A stretch of DNA of 54,110 nt from the NCBI GenBank assembly GCA_017449025.1, contig JAFSKJ010000087.1, forward strand, positions 1 to 54,110, written 5' to 3'. The stretch's first letter is position 1, and each line of letters starts with the position of its first letter. Below are positions 34,531 to 42,599 of the stretch, piece after piece. This DNA comes from Prevotella sp. GTDB taxonomy: Bacteria > Bacteroidota > Bacteroidia > Bacteroidales > Bacteroidaceae. Below the pieces are notes generated by a model that made no database searches, was not told where the DNA came from, and was given only the letters and a program-made list of their open reading frames with translations. Position numbers and translations under genes: made by a program.

Positions 34531-35718
34531 ATGGGACAGTTACAAGAAAGATACAAGCACTACCGAGAGCCGCAGAAGTTTATGGAGGCTGACGTATACC
34601 CCTATTTCCGCGCCATTGAGGGGAAACAGGGTACGGAAGTAGAGATGGGCGGACACAAAGTGCTGATGTTCGGCTCGAATGCCTATACGGGTCTTACTGG
34701 CGACCAGCGCATCATTGACGCCGCCAAGGCTGCACTCGACAAGTACGGATCTGGCTGCGCAGGAAGCCGCTTCCTCAACGGAACGCTCGACCTGCACATT
34801 CAGCTTGAAAAAGAGATTGCAGAGTTTATTGGAAAGGATGACTGCCTCTGCTTCTCCACGGGATTCTCTGTAAACCAAGGCGTGATCCCAGCCTTGCTCA
34901 GCAAAGACGACTACGTGATATGCGACGACCGCGACCACGCATCAATCGTCGACGGGCGCCGGCTGGCCTTTGCCAAGCAGTTGCACTACAAGCACAACGA
35001 CATGGACGACCTGGAGCGCGTGCTGCAGAAGCTGCCTTTGGAAGCCATCAAGCTGATAGTTGTCGACGGAGTGTTCTCAATGGAGGGCGACCTTGCCAAG
35101 CTGCCGGAGATTGTCAAGCTGAAGCACAAGTACAACTGCTCGATAATGGTGGACGAGGCTCACGGCATAGGCGTCTTTGGAAAGCAGGGGCGCGGAGTGT
35201 GCGACCACTTCGGACTTACCGATGAGATAGACCTAATCATGGGTACATTCTCAAAGTCGCTGGCATCCATAGGCGGATTCATAGCCTCAGACAGCGACAC
35301 CATCAACTGGCTGCGCCATACCTGCCGCACTTACATCTTTTCTGCCTCAAACACTCCCGCTGCCACCGCAGCAGCCATGACAGCCCTGCACATCATACAG
35401 CAGGAGCCCGAGCGGATACAGGCACTGTGGGACGTCACCAACTATGCATTGAAGCGTTTCCGCGAGGAGGGCTTCGAGATTGGCGACACAGAAAGCCCCA
35501 TCATCCCACTCTACGTCCGCGACGTGGAAAAGACATTCCTCGTGACGGCCCTCGCCTTTAAGGCCGGAGTATTCATCAACCCCGTCATCCCTCCTGCTTG
35601 CGCACCTCAGGACACACTGGTTCGCTATGCGCTTATGGCAACACATACCGAGGAGCAGGTGGAGCGCTCAGTCATTGCCCTAAAGAAAATATTCGTGGAA
35701 CAGGGAATAATCAAGTAA
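34531..35718 (+). CDS. spt: Serine palmitoyltransferase, sphingolipid synthesis
   Basis: This is a PLP enzyme of the alpha-oxoamine synthase family that condenses serine with a fatty acyl-CoA to 3-ketosphinganine, the first step of sphingolipid synthesis. The 395 residues show NAYTGLTGD near the substrate site, DDRDHASIVDG, DEAHGIG (Asp208 and His211 on the cofactor), GTFSKSLAS with PLP lysine Lys242, and PPACAPQDTLVRYALMATHT. The family also holds KBL and BioF, but the N-terminus (YKHYREPQKFMEADVYPYFR) is that of the Bacteroidetes SPT. A terminator follows. Confidence 0.9.
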   Translation: MGQLQERYKHYREPQKFMEADVYPYFRAIEGKQGTEVEMGGHKVLMFGSNAYTGLTGDQRIIDAAKAALDKYGSGCAGSRFLNGTLDLHIQLEKEIAEFIGKDDCLCFSTGFSVNQGVIPALLSKDDYVICDDRDHASIVDGRRLAFAKQLHYKHNDMDDLERVLQKLPLEAIKLIVVDGVFSMEGDLAKLPEIVKLKHKYNCSIMVDEAHGIGVFGKQGRGVCDHFGLTDEIDLIMGTFSKSLASIGGFIASDSDTINWLRHTCRTYIFSASNTPAATAAAMTALHIIQQEPERIQALWDVTNYALKRFREEGFEIGDTESPIIPLYVRDVEKTFLVTALAFKAGVFINPVIPPACAPQDTLVRYALMATHTEEQVERSVIALKKIFVEQGIIK

Positions 35719-35747
35719 GTAGCGAGTCCCTTAATGTATATCAGCAA

Positions 35748-35773
35748 AAAACCGCCTGTCTTCAGGCGGTTTT
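35748..35773 (+). terminator. Terminator after serine palmitoyltransferase
   Basis: AAAACCGCCTG-type arm ACCGCCTG (35751-35758) pairs with CAGGCGGT (35763-35770) around TCTT, with A/T extensions on both sides and TTTT after it. It can also stop tRNA-Pro transcription from the other side. Confidence 0.85.
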
Positions 35774-35783
35774 GCGTTTTGTG

Positions 35784-35856
35784 TCGAGGTGACAGGACTC
35801 GAACCTGCGACAGCCTGGTCCCAAACCAGGAACGCTACCAACTGCGCTACACCTCG
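35784..35856 (-). tRNA. tRNA-Pro (TGG)
   Basis: On the minus strand: acceptor CGAGGTG/CACCTCG with discriminator A, D-arm GCGC...GCGT, anticodon stem CCTGG/CCAGG with loop TTTGGGA (anticodon TGG), and T-arm GCAGGTTCGAGTCCTGT. CCA is not encoded. A TACCTTTG box lies at 35875-35882 (minus). Confidence 0.95.
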
Positions 35857-35975
35857 TTGCTATGAAAGCGGGTGCAAAGGTACAAAAAAAAGTGAAGAGT
35901 GGAAAGTGAAGAATAAAGAATTTACTGCCACACAACATATTTTAACAGTACAGCCCGCTTCTGTAACTACTTCAT

Positions 35976-36067
35976 CCGTAGAGTGGCCTCGATGTTTCAC
36001 GCCATTTTTATGATAAAAATTACGTGTCAGAGGTAACCGTGGTTTTTGCTTATCTCGTACGCGCGAG
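35976..36067 (+). repeat. GTGCCAC element, copy D (array deleted)
   Basis: CCGTAGAGTGGC (35976-35987) jumps directly to CTCGATGTTTCACGCC, then TTTTTATGATAAAAATTACG and GTGTCAGAGGTAACCGTG, followed by CTTATCTCGTACGCGCGAG. Compared with copy A, the internal array of GTGGCAC words is missing, while the right-hand part is kept. The orientation is that of copy A. Confidence 0.7.
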
Positions 36068-36084
36068 CATAAGGGGGGTGCAGC

Positions 36085-36159
36085 CCCTGCGGGAAAACCG
36101 CAGGGCACGGGACGTGTCATCTCGTGCGCGCGATAGGTGGGAATGCCCCAAAGGGGCAT
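36085..36159. repeat. REP-like short palindromes
   Basis: CCCTGCGG (36085-36092) pairs with CCGCAGGG (36098-36105), and ATGCCCC (36143-36149) with GGGGCAT (36153-36159) around AAA. Between them lies a CTCGTGCGCGCG stretch. The rest of the gap to 36313 holds no gene that I can support. Confidence 0.5.
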
Positions 36160-36313
36160 CCTATAGATGCTGAATACCACAACAATTGATCAAGTTTCCA
36201 CCCCAAGGAATGGAAGAGGGGTAGAAAATGAGCCCTAAATACCTGAGTACCAATCAATAACTTGTAGAACCAGTTTTCCACCCTGTTTCCTTGTGAACGT
36301 CTCAAAATGGAAG

Positions 36314-36321
36314 TACCTTTG
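36314..36321 (+). promoter_or_regulatory. -7 box of the leader ORF and MBOAT operon
   Basis: TACCTTTG lies 17 bases before the leader ORF ATG at 36338 and is the only clear promoter for the MBOAT operon. Confidence 0.55.
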
Positions 36322-36337
36322 CAGCGTCAAAACAAGA

Positions 36338-36445
36338 ATGAACATGAAAATGAAAACAATAGGAATCATCTTTGCAGCATTGGTGCCTGCCTTCGCTGAT
36401 GCATTTGAAACGAACAGTATGAGAACGTCCCAAATAATTGTTTAG
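36338..36445 (+). CDS. Leader-like small ORF, 35 codons, abutting the MBOAT start
   Basis: ATG AAC ATG AAA ATG AAA opens a 35-residue peptide with a signal-peptide-like core (KTIGIIFAALVPAFADAF). Its stop TAG is followed with no gap by the ATG of the MBOAT gene. It has its own promoter box. It may be the front end of a deleted secreted-protein gene left behind at a rearrangement, or a translated leader that feeds ribosomes to the next gene. The sequence alone does not decide. Confidence 0.45.
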   Translation: MNMKMKTIGIIFAALVPAFADAFETNSMRTSQIIV

Positions 36446-37876
36446 ATGCTTTTCAACTCCATCAGTTTCCTGCTGTTCTTCCCAATTGTCTGTCTGTGTT
36501 ACTTTGCCATCCCAGCAGAATGGCTGCGTGCCAGAAATGGATTGCTGCTTGGGGCAAGTTTCTATTTCTACATGAACTGGGAGCCTGCATACGCACTGCT
36601 TCTGCTGTTGTGTATAGTGATAACATGGGGCACTGCACTGGGGATTGGCCGGCATGATGCCCACGGCAGAGGAAAGCTGTTCAGGAAATGTTGGCTGGTG
36701 GTTGGCATAATGGTAAACCTGTCTGTATTATTCCTTTTCAAGTACTATAATTTCATAACGGCAGCCATTGCTGACATGATGCATTCGTTGGGCATGTCGG
36801 TCAGCATGGTCCGCTTCCAGCTGCTGTTACCCGTCGGCATTTCCTTCTACACCTTTCAGGCTTTGGGATATTCCATTGATGTGTACCGTGGTAAGTTAAG
36901 TGCCGAGCGCCACTTCCCTACGTATGCGCTCTATGTGTCATTTTTCCCCCAGTTAGTGGCAGGTCCTATAGAGCGTTCCACTCACCTGCTCCCTCAGTTT
37001 CGCGAGCGTCACGCTTTCAACTATGGGCAGGCAATGGAGGGCCTGCGGCTGATGATGTGGGGGTATTTCATGAAGTTAGTAGTGGCAGACCGCTGTGGGC
37101 TTTATGTCGATGCCGTGTTCAACAACATGCCGATGCATAACGGCGGCTCTTATCTGCTGGCCTCGCTGCTGTTCCCCTTCCAGATTTACGGCGACTTTGC
37201 GGGCTACTCACTGATAGCCATTGGTGCCAGCCGCGTGATGGGGTTCCGCTTGATGGACAACTTTCGGCGGCCTTATTTCTCAAGCTCGGTGGGCGAATTC
37301 TGGCACCGGTGGCACATCTCGCTCTCCACATGGTTCCGCGACTATGTGTACATACCGCTTGGCGGCAATCGCGTCTCTCGCTGTCGTAACTACCTGAACC
37401 TGATGGCGACGTTTACTCTGAGCGGCCTCTGGCATGGTGCCAACTGGACATTCCTTTTCTGGGGGATGTTTCACGGTGGGCTGCTCTGTATAGAGAAACG
37501 GCTCGGTATTGGCGGCCACGACTACCGGGGCATGAGCCGTCTGCTGCATTGCCTACTTACGTTTGTGCTCGTCAGCTTGGGCTGGGTGCTGTTCCGTGCC
37601 GGGAGTGTAGGTGAAGCCTGTACCGTATTGTCGGGCATTGTTATCCGCTTCGGTATGCCAGAGCTGAGTTTCGCCATGTTTACAGAAGTGACCACGGCGT
37701 TGGCAGCCATCGCCGTGCTGGTGAGCAGTGAATACGCAGCCGAGCATGGTTGGGCGTTGCGTCTTACGGGAGTGGGGCAGCAAGTGGCGGCCCATGCTGT
37801 CCTGTTGTTGCTGGCTGTTGCCATTCTGCTTTTCGGCGTTCTCGACGGTGGGCAGTTCATTTATTTCCAGTTCTGA
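36446..37876 (+). CDS. MBOAT-family O-acyltransferase (AlgI/DltB-like)
   Basis: This 476-residue inner-membrane protein has about 11 helices and would move an acyl (usually acetyl) group from the cytoplasm to an extracytoplasmic glycan or envelope polymer. Conserved segments are LLLPVGISFYTFQALGYSIDVYRG, FPQLVAGPIERSTHLLPQF, FRRPYFSSSVGEFWHRWHISLSTWFRDYVYIPLGGN, and the catalytic histidine region LSGLWHGANWTF. The substrate is unknown; neighbouring genes show no alginate or teichoic-acid pathway. The next gene encodes an SGNH-like partner four bases later, the normal pairing for this family. Codon use appears less GC-rich than in the sus genes, which may hint at separate origin. Confidence 0.92.
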   Translation: MLFNSISFLLFFPIVCLCYFAIPAEWLRARNGLLLGASFYFYMNWEPAYALLLLLCIVITWGTALGIGRHDAHGRGKLFRKCWLVVGIMVNLSVLFLFKYYNFITAAIADMMHSLGMSVSMVRFQLLLPVGISFYTFQALGYSIDVYRGKLSAERHFPTYALYVSFFPQLVAGPIERSTHLLPQFRERHAFNYGQAMEGLRLMMWGYFMKLVVADRCGLYVDAVFNNMPMHNGGSYLLASLLFPFQIYGDFAGYSLIAIGASRVMGFRLMDNFRRPYFSSSVGEFWHRWHISLSTWFRDYVYIPLGGNRVSRCRNYLNLMATFTLSGLWHGANWTFLFWGMFHGGLLCIEKRLGIGGHDYRGMSRLLHCLLTFVLVSLGWVLFRAGSVGEACTVLSGIVIRFGMPELSFAMFTEVTTALAAIAVLVSSEYAAEHGWALRLTGVGQQVAAHAVLLLLAVAILLFGVLDGGQFIYFQF

Positions 37877-37880
37877 TGTC

Positions 37881-38810
37881 ATGAAGAAGTTCTGTCTTAG
37901 TATCATTGTCCTGCTGTCTGCGTTGATGGCTGTCGACCGTGCTGTAGGAGGTGCAATGCAGTGGGTGGGTCAACATTCCCAAGATGTGCTGGCCCCTAAG
38001 TTGTGCTATGTCTCTCGTGGTGTACACGAGGATGTGGTTCTGATAGGGGCATCACGCTGCCATCACCACTATGTGCCGTCCATACTGAGTGACTCGTTGG
38101 AATTGTCAGTCTACAATGCAGGGGTTGGCGGGTCCAACAATATTTTCTCACATTTTTTCATGCTCTGCCAGATTCTGCGTCAGCATACCCCGCAGATGGT
38201 TTGTCTTGAGGTGATGCCTACAGACTTCAACAGGCAAGACGCCCCATTTTCAGCACTTGGTTTCTTTGCGCCGCTTATGGGTGGCAGCACTGCGGCAGAC
38301 TCCCTGTTCCGGCTGGCTGGCACCTATCGGCCCTACTGGCTGTCTATGCTCTATCGTTATAACAGGAAGGCATCGTCAAACTTGTGGGGACTCGTAATGA
38401 ACCGTCAGAAGGATGCCGACCACGGATACATCCCCTTGCCCAATTCGGGAGCTTTCCCAAAGAAGCTTGAAACCGAAGAGCCTTCCGTGCAGACGGATCC
38501 ACTGAAAATGTATTACCTCAGGCGTTTCATAAGTCTTTGCCAGCAACGGAACATCATGCTGGTCTTTATGGTGTCACCCAAGTTTACGCAGGTAAGTCCA
38601 GCGCACTATAAGGTGCTGAAGGTGCTGGCACGGCAGTACAACATTCCATTCCTTGACTACCATACGCCGGGGGTGTTTCATGACCATCCAGAATATTTCA
38701 AGGATGCAAGTCATCTGTGTGCAGATGGTGCACGCCGCTTTTCTGCGATTGTTGCAGGCGACTTGAAGGCTGGGCTGATGGGAAGCGCGGGCGCCACTAT
38801 CCATCGTTAG
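37881..38810 (+). CDS. SGNH-hydrolase-like partner of the MBOAT transferase
   Basis: This 309-residue protein from the ATG at 37881 (MKKFCLSIIVLLSALMAVD) is held by an N-terminal anchor and faces the periplasm. LIGASRCHHHYVPSI fits an SGNH block I with the serine in GAS, and FKDASHLCADGARRF matches block V (Asp-x-x-His). The middle (NAGVGGSNNIFSHFFML) holds the block II glycine. In AlgI/AlgJ- and DltB/DltD-type pairs such a protein completes transfer of the acyl group to the final acceptor. The gene has no visible promoter and is translated with the upstream one. Confidence 0.75.
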   Translation: MKKFCLSIIVLLSALMAVDRAVGGAMQWVGQHSQDVLAPKLCYVSRGVHEDVVLIGASRCHHHYVPSILSDSLELSVYNAGVGGSNNIFSHFFMLCQILRQHTPQMVCLEVMPTDFNRQDAPFSALGFFAPLMGGSTAADSLFRLAGTYRPYWLSMLYRYNRKASSNLWGLVMNRQKDADHGYIPLPNSGAFPKKLETEEPSVQTDPLKMYYLRRFISLCQQRNIMLVFMVSPKFTQVSPAHYKVLKVLARQYNIPFLDYHTPGVFHDHPEYFKDASHLCADGARRFSAIVAGDLKAGLMGSAGATIHR

Positions 38811-38910
38811 TGCTCAGCATGGGCATCTGGCCGCTGTAGTAGCTGTGGCAGGTCCGAAAGACAATTTAAAAGATTTTGGCCGAAAGTTTTGTGCTTCCGG
38901 CTTTTTTGTG

Positions 38911-38918
38911 TATTTTTG
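38911..38918 (+). promoter_or_regulatory. -7 box of the truncated ATPase gene
   Basis: TATTTTTG matches TAnnTTTG and lies 27 bases before the ATG at 38945. It may now serve the GH97 gene. Confidence 0.5.
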
Positions 38919-38944
38919 CAGTCACAACAGAAAAAAACGCAGAT

Positions 38945-39235
38945 ATGGCACAGGAAAAGAAGAAAAGGCGGGGCTACGCCGTGGGCGTGCAGGAATTCGA
39001 CTGGATTCGTGAGCGTGGTGCTGCGTTTGCAGACAAGACAGAGTATGTATGGAAGATGGTGACGACGGAGGCCAAGTACTTCTTCCTCAGCCGTCCGCGT
39101 CGCTTTGGCAAGTCACTGCTGGTGGACACGCTGCGCTGCTACTTCGAGGGGCGCAAGGAGCTTTTCGTGGGGCTGAACATCATCGAGGACCGCCGCACCA
39201 TCGACAGCTACAAGATTATCAACATACGAGGTTAA
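38945..39235 (+). pseudogene. Truncated AAA-ATPase-like gene
   Basis: The 96 codons encode the N-terminus of the Bacteroidetes AAA-ATPase-like/PD-(D/E)XK family: GYAVGVQEFDWIRERGAAFADKTEYVW, then the Walker A-like SRPRRFGKSLLVDTL. Full members have about 500 residues with a C-terminal nuclease-like domain. Here the frame ends after IIEDRRTIDSYKIINIRG, and no rest of the gene is seen in any frame before GH97 starts 24 bases later. The promoter and start are intact, so a 96-residue peptide may still be made. Confidence 0.8.
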
Positions 39236-39259
39236 GTGAGTACCAACCTATATGCATAT

Positions 39260-41164
39260 ATGAAAAGACTTATATTGACTATCATTTTATGTGGCATGAC
39301 GCTGGTGATGCACGCCTACGCATACACCTCCCCAAACAAGAAGATTGTGGCACAGACGATGCCAAAGGACAAGAAGCTCGTTGTCAGCTATACTGCGGAG
39401 AAGAATGCAAGACAGCAGAAGGTGCTGGAGCTGGCCGACATCCAGTTCGAAGAGCTGACGTTTGTAAGGAAGGTTTACGACGACTATCAGATGCTGGAGG
39501 GCAAACGCCTGCACTGTGTGAACGAAGCGAACGAATACGAGGCTTCGATAGGCAACAATGCGAAGATTGTTGTCAGGCTGTATAATGACGGCATGGCCTT
39601 CCGCTATGAATACTCCAACCTGCAAAACGAGAAGCACCCCGAGGAGCATACTGCCTACGTCATAGCTGAGGGCACCAAGCGCTGGATGCAGCAGTGGAGC
39701 GACGGCTACGAGGGGTTCTTCCCAATGACGACCACTGCTACGGTAAAGACCTTGGCAGGCTTCGGCGGGGCCATGGAAACCGACGAGATAAACACCCATT
39801 GGGGCTATCCTCTGCTGATGGAACCAGCCGACGGTGTGTTTGCACTCATAACAGAGGCGAACATCGAGCGGCGGCAGAGCGGTTCAAGCCTGTTTAACAA
39901 AGGCGAGGTGTTCAGCGTGGTACAAGACCAGAACGACCTGATGCTCAATGGCAACTGGCATACGCCGTGGCGTGTGGTAATCATAGGCAGGTTGGGCGAC
40001 ATCGTTGAGTCAACATTAGTGACTGATGTAAGCGAGCCATGCCAGTTGGAAAGCACCAGCTGGATTAAACCCGGCGTGGTATCGTGGATATACTGGGCAT
40101 ACAATCACGGTTCAAACGACTTCAACATAATAAAAAAATATGTGGACATGGCTGTCACGCTGAAGTTGCCATACGTGCTCATCGACGCCGAATGGGACGA
40201 GATGGACAAGGTGGCATCCAACGAGGGGAAGACCATTGAGGATGCCGTGGCATATGCCAACGCAAAGGGTGTGAAGCCGCTGATATGGTACAACTCTTCG
40301 ATAGGATGGGTTAACGGAGCTCCTGGTCCCAAGTTCCGTCTGAACAAGGCCGAGGACCGTGAGAAAGAGTTTGCATGGTGTGAGAGCATAGGCGTGGCTG
40401 GCGTGAAAATCGACTTCTTCAGTGGCGACAACCAGATGAACATGGACTACTGTCAGGACCTGTTGGAGAGTGCTGCCCGCCACCACCTGCTTGTCAACTT
40501 CCACGGTGCCCCCGTTCCCCGAGGCTGGCAGCGCACCTACCCTAACCTACTCTCTACAGAGGGTGTCTATGGCGCAGAGTGGTATAACAACGTGCCACAC
40601 TTCACAAAGAAAGCAGCCAGCCACAACGCCACCTTGCCTTTCACGCGCAATGTTGTCGGCCCTATGGACTACACTCCCTGTGCCTTCAGCGACTCGCAGC
40701 ATCCGCACATCACGAGCCATTGCCACGAGCTGGCACTTACGGTGCTGTTCGAAAGCGGCTTGCAGCATCTGGCAGACCGCCCAGAGAGTTTTCTGGCTCA
40801 GCCACAGGAGGTGCAGGCTTTCCTGGGACAGCTGCCGTCAGTCTGGGATGAGACGCGATTTGTGAGCGGTTATCCTGGCGAGAGTGCTGTGCTGGCTCGC
40901 CGCAGTGGTGACACTTGGTACGTGGCTGGCATCAACGGCACCGACGAGCCCAAGGCTCTCAGTGTGCCCCTTGGGTTTGTGAAAGGAAGAAAGCACAGGG
41001 CAACGCTCTTTGCGGATGGCGAGCTTGTGAGTGACAAGCAGAGAGCCACGCTGAAAACAACCGCCGAGCCGTGGGCCATCAGCACGGTGAACGAGATGCC
41101 GGCAGTGGTTCCATGCAAGCCCCGTGGCGGTTTCGTCCTGGTTTTGCGGACATACATAAATTAA
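39260..41164 (+). CDS. GH97 glycoside hydrolase, retaining alpha-galactosidase type
   Basis: The start is the ATG at 39260, which opens a signal peptide (MKRLILTIILCGMTLVMHAYA); a GTG at 39236 is less likely. The protein of 634 residues has an N-terminal beta-supersandwich, a central barrel (WIYWAYNHGSNDFNIIKKYV, LPYVLIDAEWDEM) and a C-terminal beta domain. In place of the second catalytic glutamate of SusB-like inverting alpha-glucosidases it has an aspartate, Asp385 in GVKIDFFSGD, as in retaining GH97 alpha-galactosidases; Glu434 in STEGVYGAEWYN is the likely acid/base. The substrate is therefore likely alpha-galactoside. A mutarotase-like gene follows after 34 bases. Confidence 0.85.
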   Translation: MKRLILTIILCGMTLVMHAYAYTSPNKKIVAQTMPKDKKLVVSYTAEKNARQQKVLELADIQFEELTFVRKVYDDYQMLEGKRLHCVNEANEYEASIGNNAKIVVRLYNDGMAFRYEYSNLQNEKHPEEHTAYVIAEGTKRWMQQWSDGYEGFFPMTTTATVKTLAGFGGAMETDEINTHWGYPLLMEPADGVFALITEANIERRQSGSSLFNKGEVFSVVQDQNDLMLNGNWHTPWRVVIIGRLGDIVESTLVTDVSEPCQLESTSWIKPGVVSWIYWAYNHGSNDFNIIKKYVDMAVTLKLPYVLIDAEWDEMDKVASNEGKTIEDAVAYANAKGVKPLIWYNSSIGWVNGAPGPKFRLNKAEDREKEFAWCESIGVAGVKIDFFSGDNQMNMDYCQDLLESAARHHLLVNFHGAPVPRGWQRTYPNLLSTEGVYGAEWYNNVPHFTKKAASHNATLPFTRNVVGPMDYTPCAFSDSQHPHITSHCHELALTVLFESGLQHLADRPESFLAQPQEVQAFLGQLPSVWDETRFVSGYPGESAVLARRSGDTWYVAGINGTDEPKALSVPLGFVKGRKHRATLFADGELVSDKQRATLKTTAEPWAISTVNEMPAVVPCKPRGGFVLVLRTYIN

Positions 41165-41198
41165 GCCCCTACGAACTCAAATAATATCAGACTTAACG

Positions 41199-41582
41199 AT
41201 GGACGGATACACACAGAAGACTTTTCCTGTCAAGACGAAGAGATATGTGCAGACGCTGGACTTACGCGATGACCCCGAAATGATTGCGGAGTACCGGAAG
41301 TGGCACTCAAAAGAATTCCAATGGAAGGAGATACGCGACGGGATCAAGGCCGTGGGCATCCTTGAGATGGAAATCTACATTCTTGGCACGCGCCTTGTGA
41401 TGATAGTCGACGCCCCGGAATCATTCGACTGGCAGACGGCAATGGACCGTCTTGCCACACTACCGCGACAGGCTGAGTGGGAGGCATTTGTGGCTAAGCT
41501 GCAAGGCTGTCGCGAGGATGCCCGCAGCGACGAGAAATGGCAGATGATGGAAAGAATGTTTTACTTATACGATGAGGCATGA
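41199..41582 (+). CDS. L-rhamnose mutarotase family protein
   Basis: This 127-residue cytoplasmic protein has the RhaM-type alpha/beta barrel: RYVQTLDLRDDPEMIAEYRKWHS, then GILEMEIYILGTRLVMIVDA and PRQAEWEAFVAKLQ, ending KWQMMERMFYLYDEA. The tyrosine and histidine of the N-terminal motif correspond to the sugar-binding site. Family members interconvert anomers of L-rhamnose or L-fucose. It directly follows GH97, so it may act on a sugar liberated from the same glycan, though GH97 itself would release galactose. Confidence 0.85.
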   Translation: MDGYTQKTFPVKTKRYVQTLDLRDDPEMIAEYRKWHSKEFQWKEIRDGIKAVGILEMEIYILGTRLVMIVDAPESFDWQTAMDRLATLPRQAEWEAFVAKLQGCREDARSDEKWQMMERMFYLYDEA

Positions 41583-41584
41583 AA

Positions 41585-41631
41585 GGCAGACTATGTTGTG
41601 TCGCGACAATCAGCATCAAGAGCAGTCTGCC
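41585..41631. terminator. Possible bidirectional terminator
   Basis: GGCAGACT (41585-41592) is inverted at AGTCTGCC (41624-41631). The loop holds a second palindrome, GTCGCGAC. It lies between two convergent genes, but no T-run is adjacent, so a termination role is uncertain. Confidence 0.4.
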
Positions 41632-41690
41632 AACAGCAACTCCTGACATCACCAACAAGAGATGAAATTGAGTTGAGGTGGGTGGAATGC

Positions 41691-42563
41691 TTACTTTTCT
41701 TTTGATGTCATGGTGGAGCGAATGCCTTTATAGCTCTTGAGAAATGCCTTGGCGGAGCCGAAGGAAAGGAACATGTCGAGGCGTACGGGTATGTGGTTCT
41801 GGTCGTCGGTGACGTAGAAGCGTATGAGTTCGTGGGTTTTGCCTTTCTCGCGCTCCATGAACGAGAAGACGAGGCAGCGGAACTTCTCCTTGGTGTCGTT
41901 CATCTTGAAGGTGTCTTTGCCACGGAACTGGAGCCAGCAGTCTGACAGCCGCAGAGCGTCGCTTATGGGCATGTCGAAGCGGTCGCCCTTCTTCATGCCC
42001 GTGGCGTCGAAGTTGCGTGCCCGGAGGAAGATGGACATCATGTCGTAGATGCACTCCTTATAGTCGAAGTGGCGGTAGAGGTGCTCGCCGCTGGAGGTGA
42101 TGGCATGTGTCTTGAGGTGGCACAGGTTCTTAGGGTATGTGTACCATATCTCATCTACGTAGTATCGTTTGCCTTCGCGTGCTCCTTTGCGGAAATACAA
42201 TGGTGTAAGGTCTTGTGCGCAATAGGAGAGTAGTGTGTCGCGCATGGTGAAGAATCGGTCGAGCTTGGAGTTGCCGCCTGTGACTAAGCTGGAGCGGTAG
42301 GCTTGCTGCCCCTGGAAGGTGGTGAGGTCGGTGTACATCTTTGCTGTGCCGACTTTCCACCAGACGAACTTCCAGTTAAAGTAGAGGTCGTAGTTGAGCC
42401 TCTCGCCGCCCTTGAAGGCAGTGTTTTCAATGCCGCAGCCCCCCTCCTGCCCCCCCTTGGGGGGATGATTTACTGAGGAGAAGCCCCTTCCTGCCACCCC
42501 TATGTGGGGGAGGAAGAGAAGGAGGAGGGAGAGGGTTATGAGTTTATGGATTTTTGTCTTCAT
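41691..42563 (-). CDS. DUF3108 domain protein, secreted
   Basis: This 290-residue protein has a signal peptide. DUF3108 features begin at GERLNYDLYFNWKFVWWKVGTAKM and continue to GKDTFKMNDTKEKFRCLVFSFMEREKG and DDQNHIPVRLDMFLSFGSAKAFL. It probably folds as a beta-barrel-like periplasmic protein; the function is unknown. Residues about 16-43, which link the signal and domain (HIGVAGRGF, NHPPKGGQEGG), are coded by a C/G-rich repeat element. The gene lies 36 bases after the large GH3/lipoprotein ORF on the same strand and is probably co-transcribed. Confidence 0.8.
   Translation of the reverse strand: MKTKIHKLITLSLLLLFLPHIGVAGRGFSSVNHPPKGGQEGGCGIENTAFKGGERLNYDLYFNWKFVWWKVGTAKMYTDLTTFQGQQAYRSSLVTGGNSKLDRFFTMRDTLLSYCAQDLTPLYFRKGAREGKRYYVDEIWYTYPKNLCHLKTHAITSSGEHLYRHFDYKECIYDMMSIFLRARNFDATGMKKGDRFDMPISDALRLSDCWLQFRGKDTFKMNDTKEKFRCLVFSFMEREKGKTHELIRFYVTDDQNHIPVRLDMFLSFGSAKAFLKSYKGIRSTMTSKEK
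42436..42518. repeat. C/G-rich repeat inside the DUF3108 gene
   Basis: The segment contains CCCCCCTTGGGGGG and CACCCCTATGTGGGGG-type palindromes, unlike the rest of the gene. It is similar in make-up to the hairpin at 53974-54049. The frame stays open through it, giving a proline- and glycine-rich stretch at the end of the signal peptide. Confidence 0.65.
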
Positions 42564-42599
42564 ATCATGAGTTTTTTGTAGGTGTGGCAGGTGGGAGTG

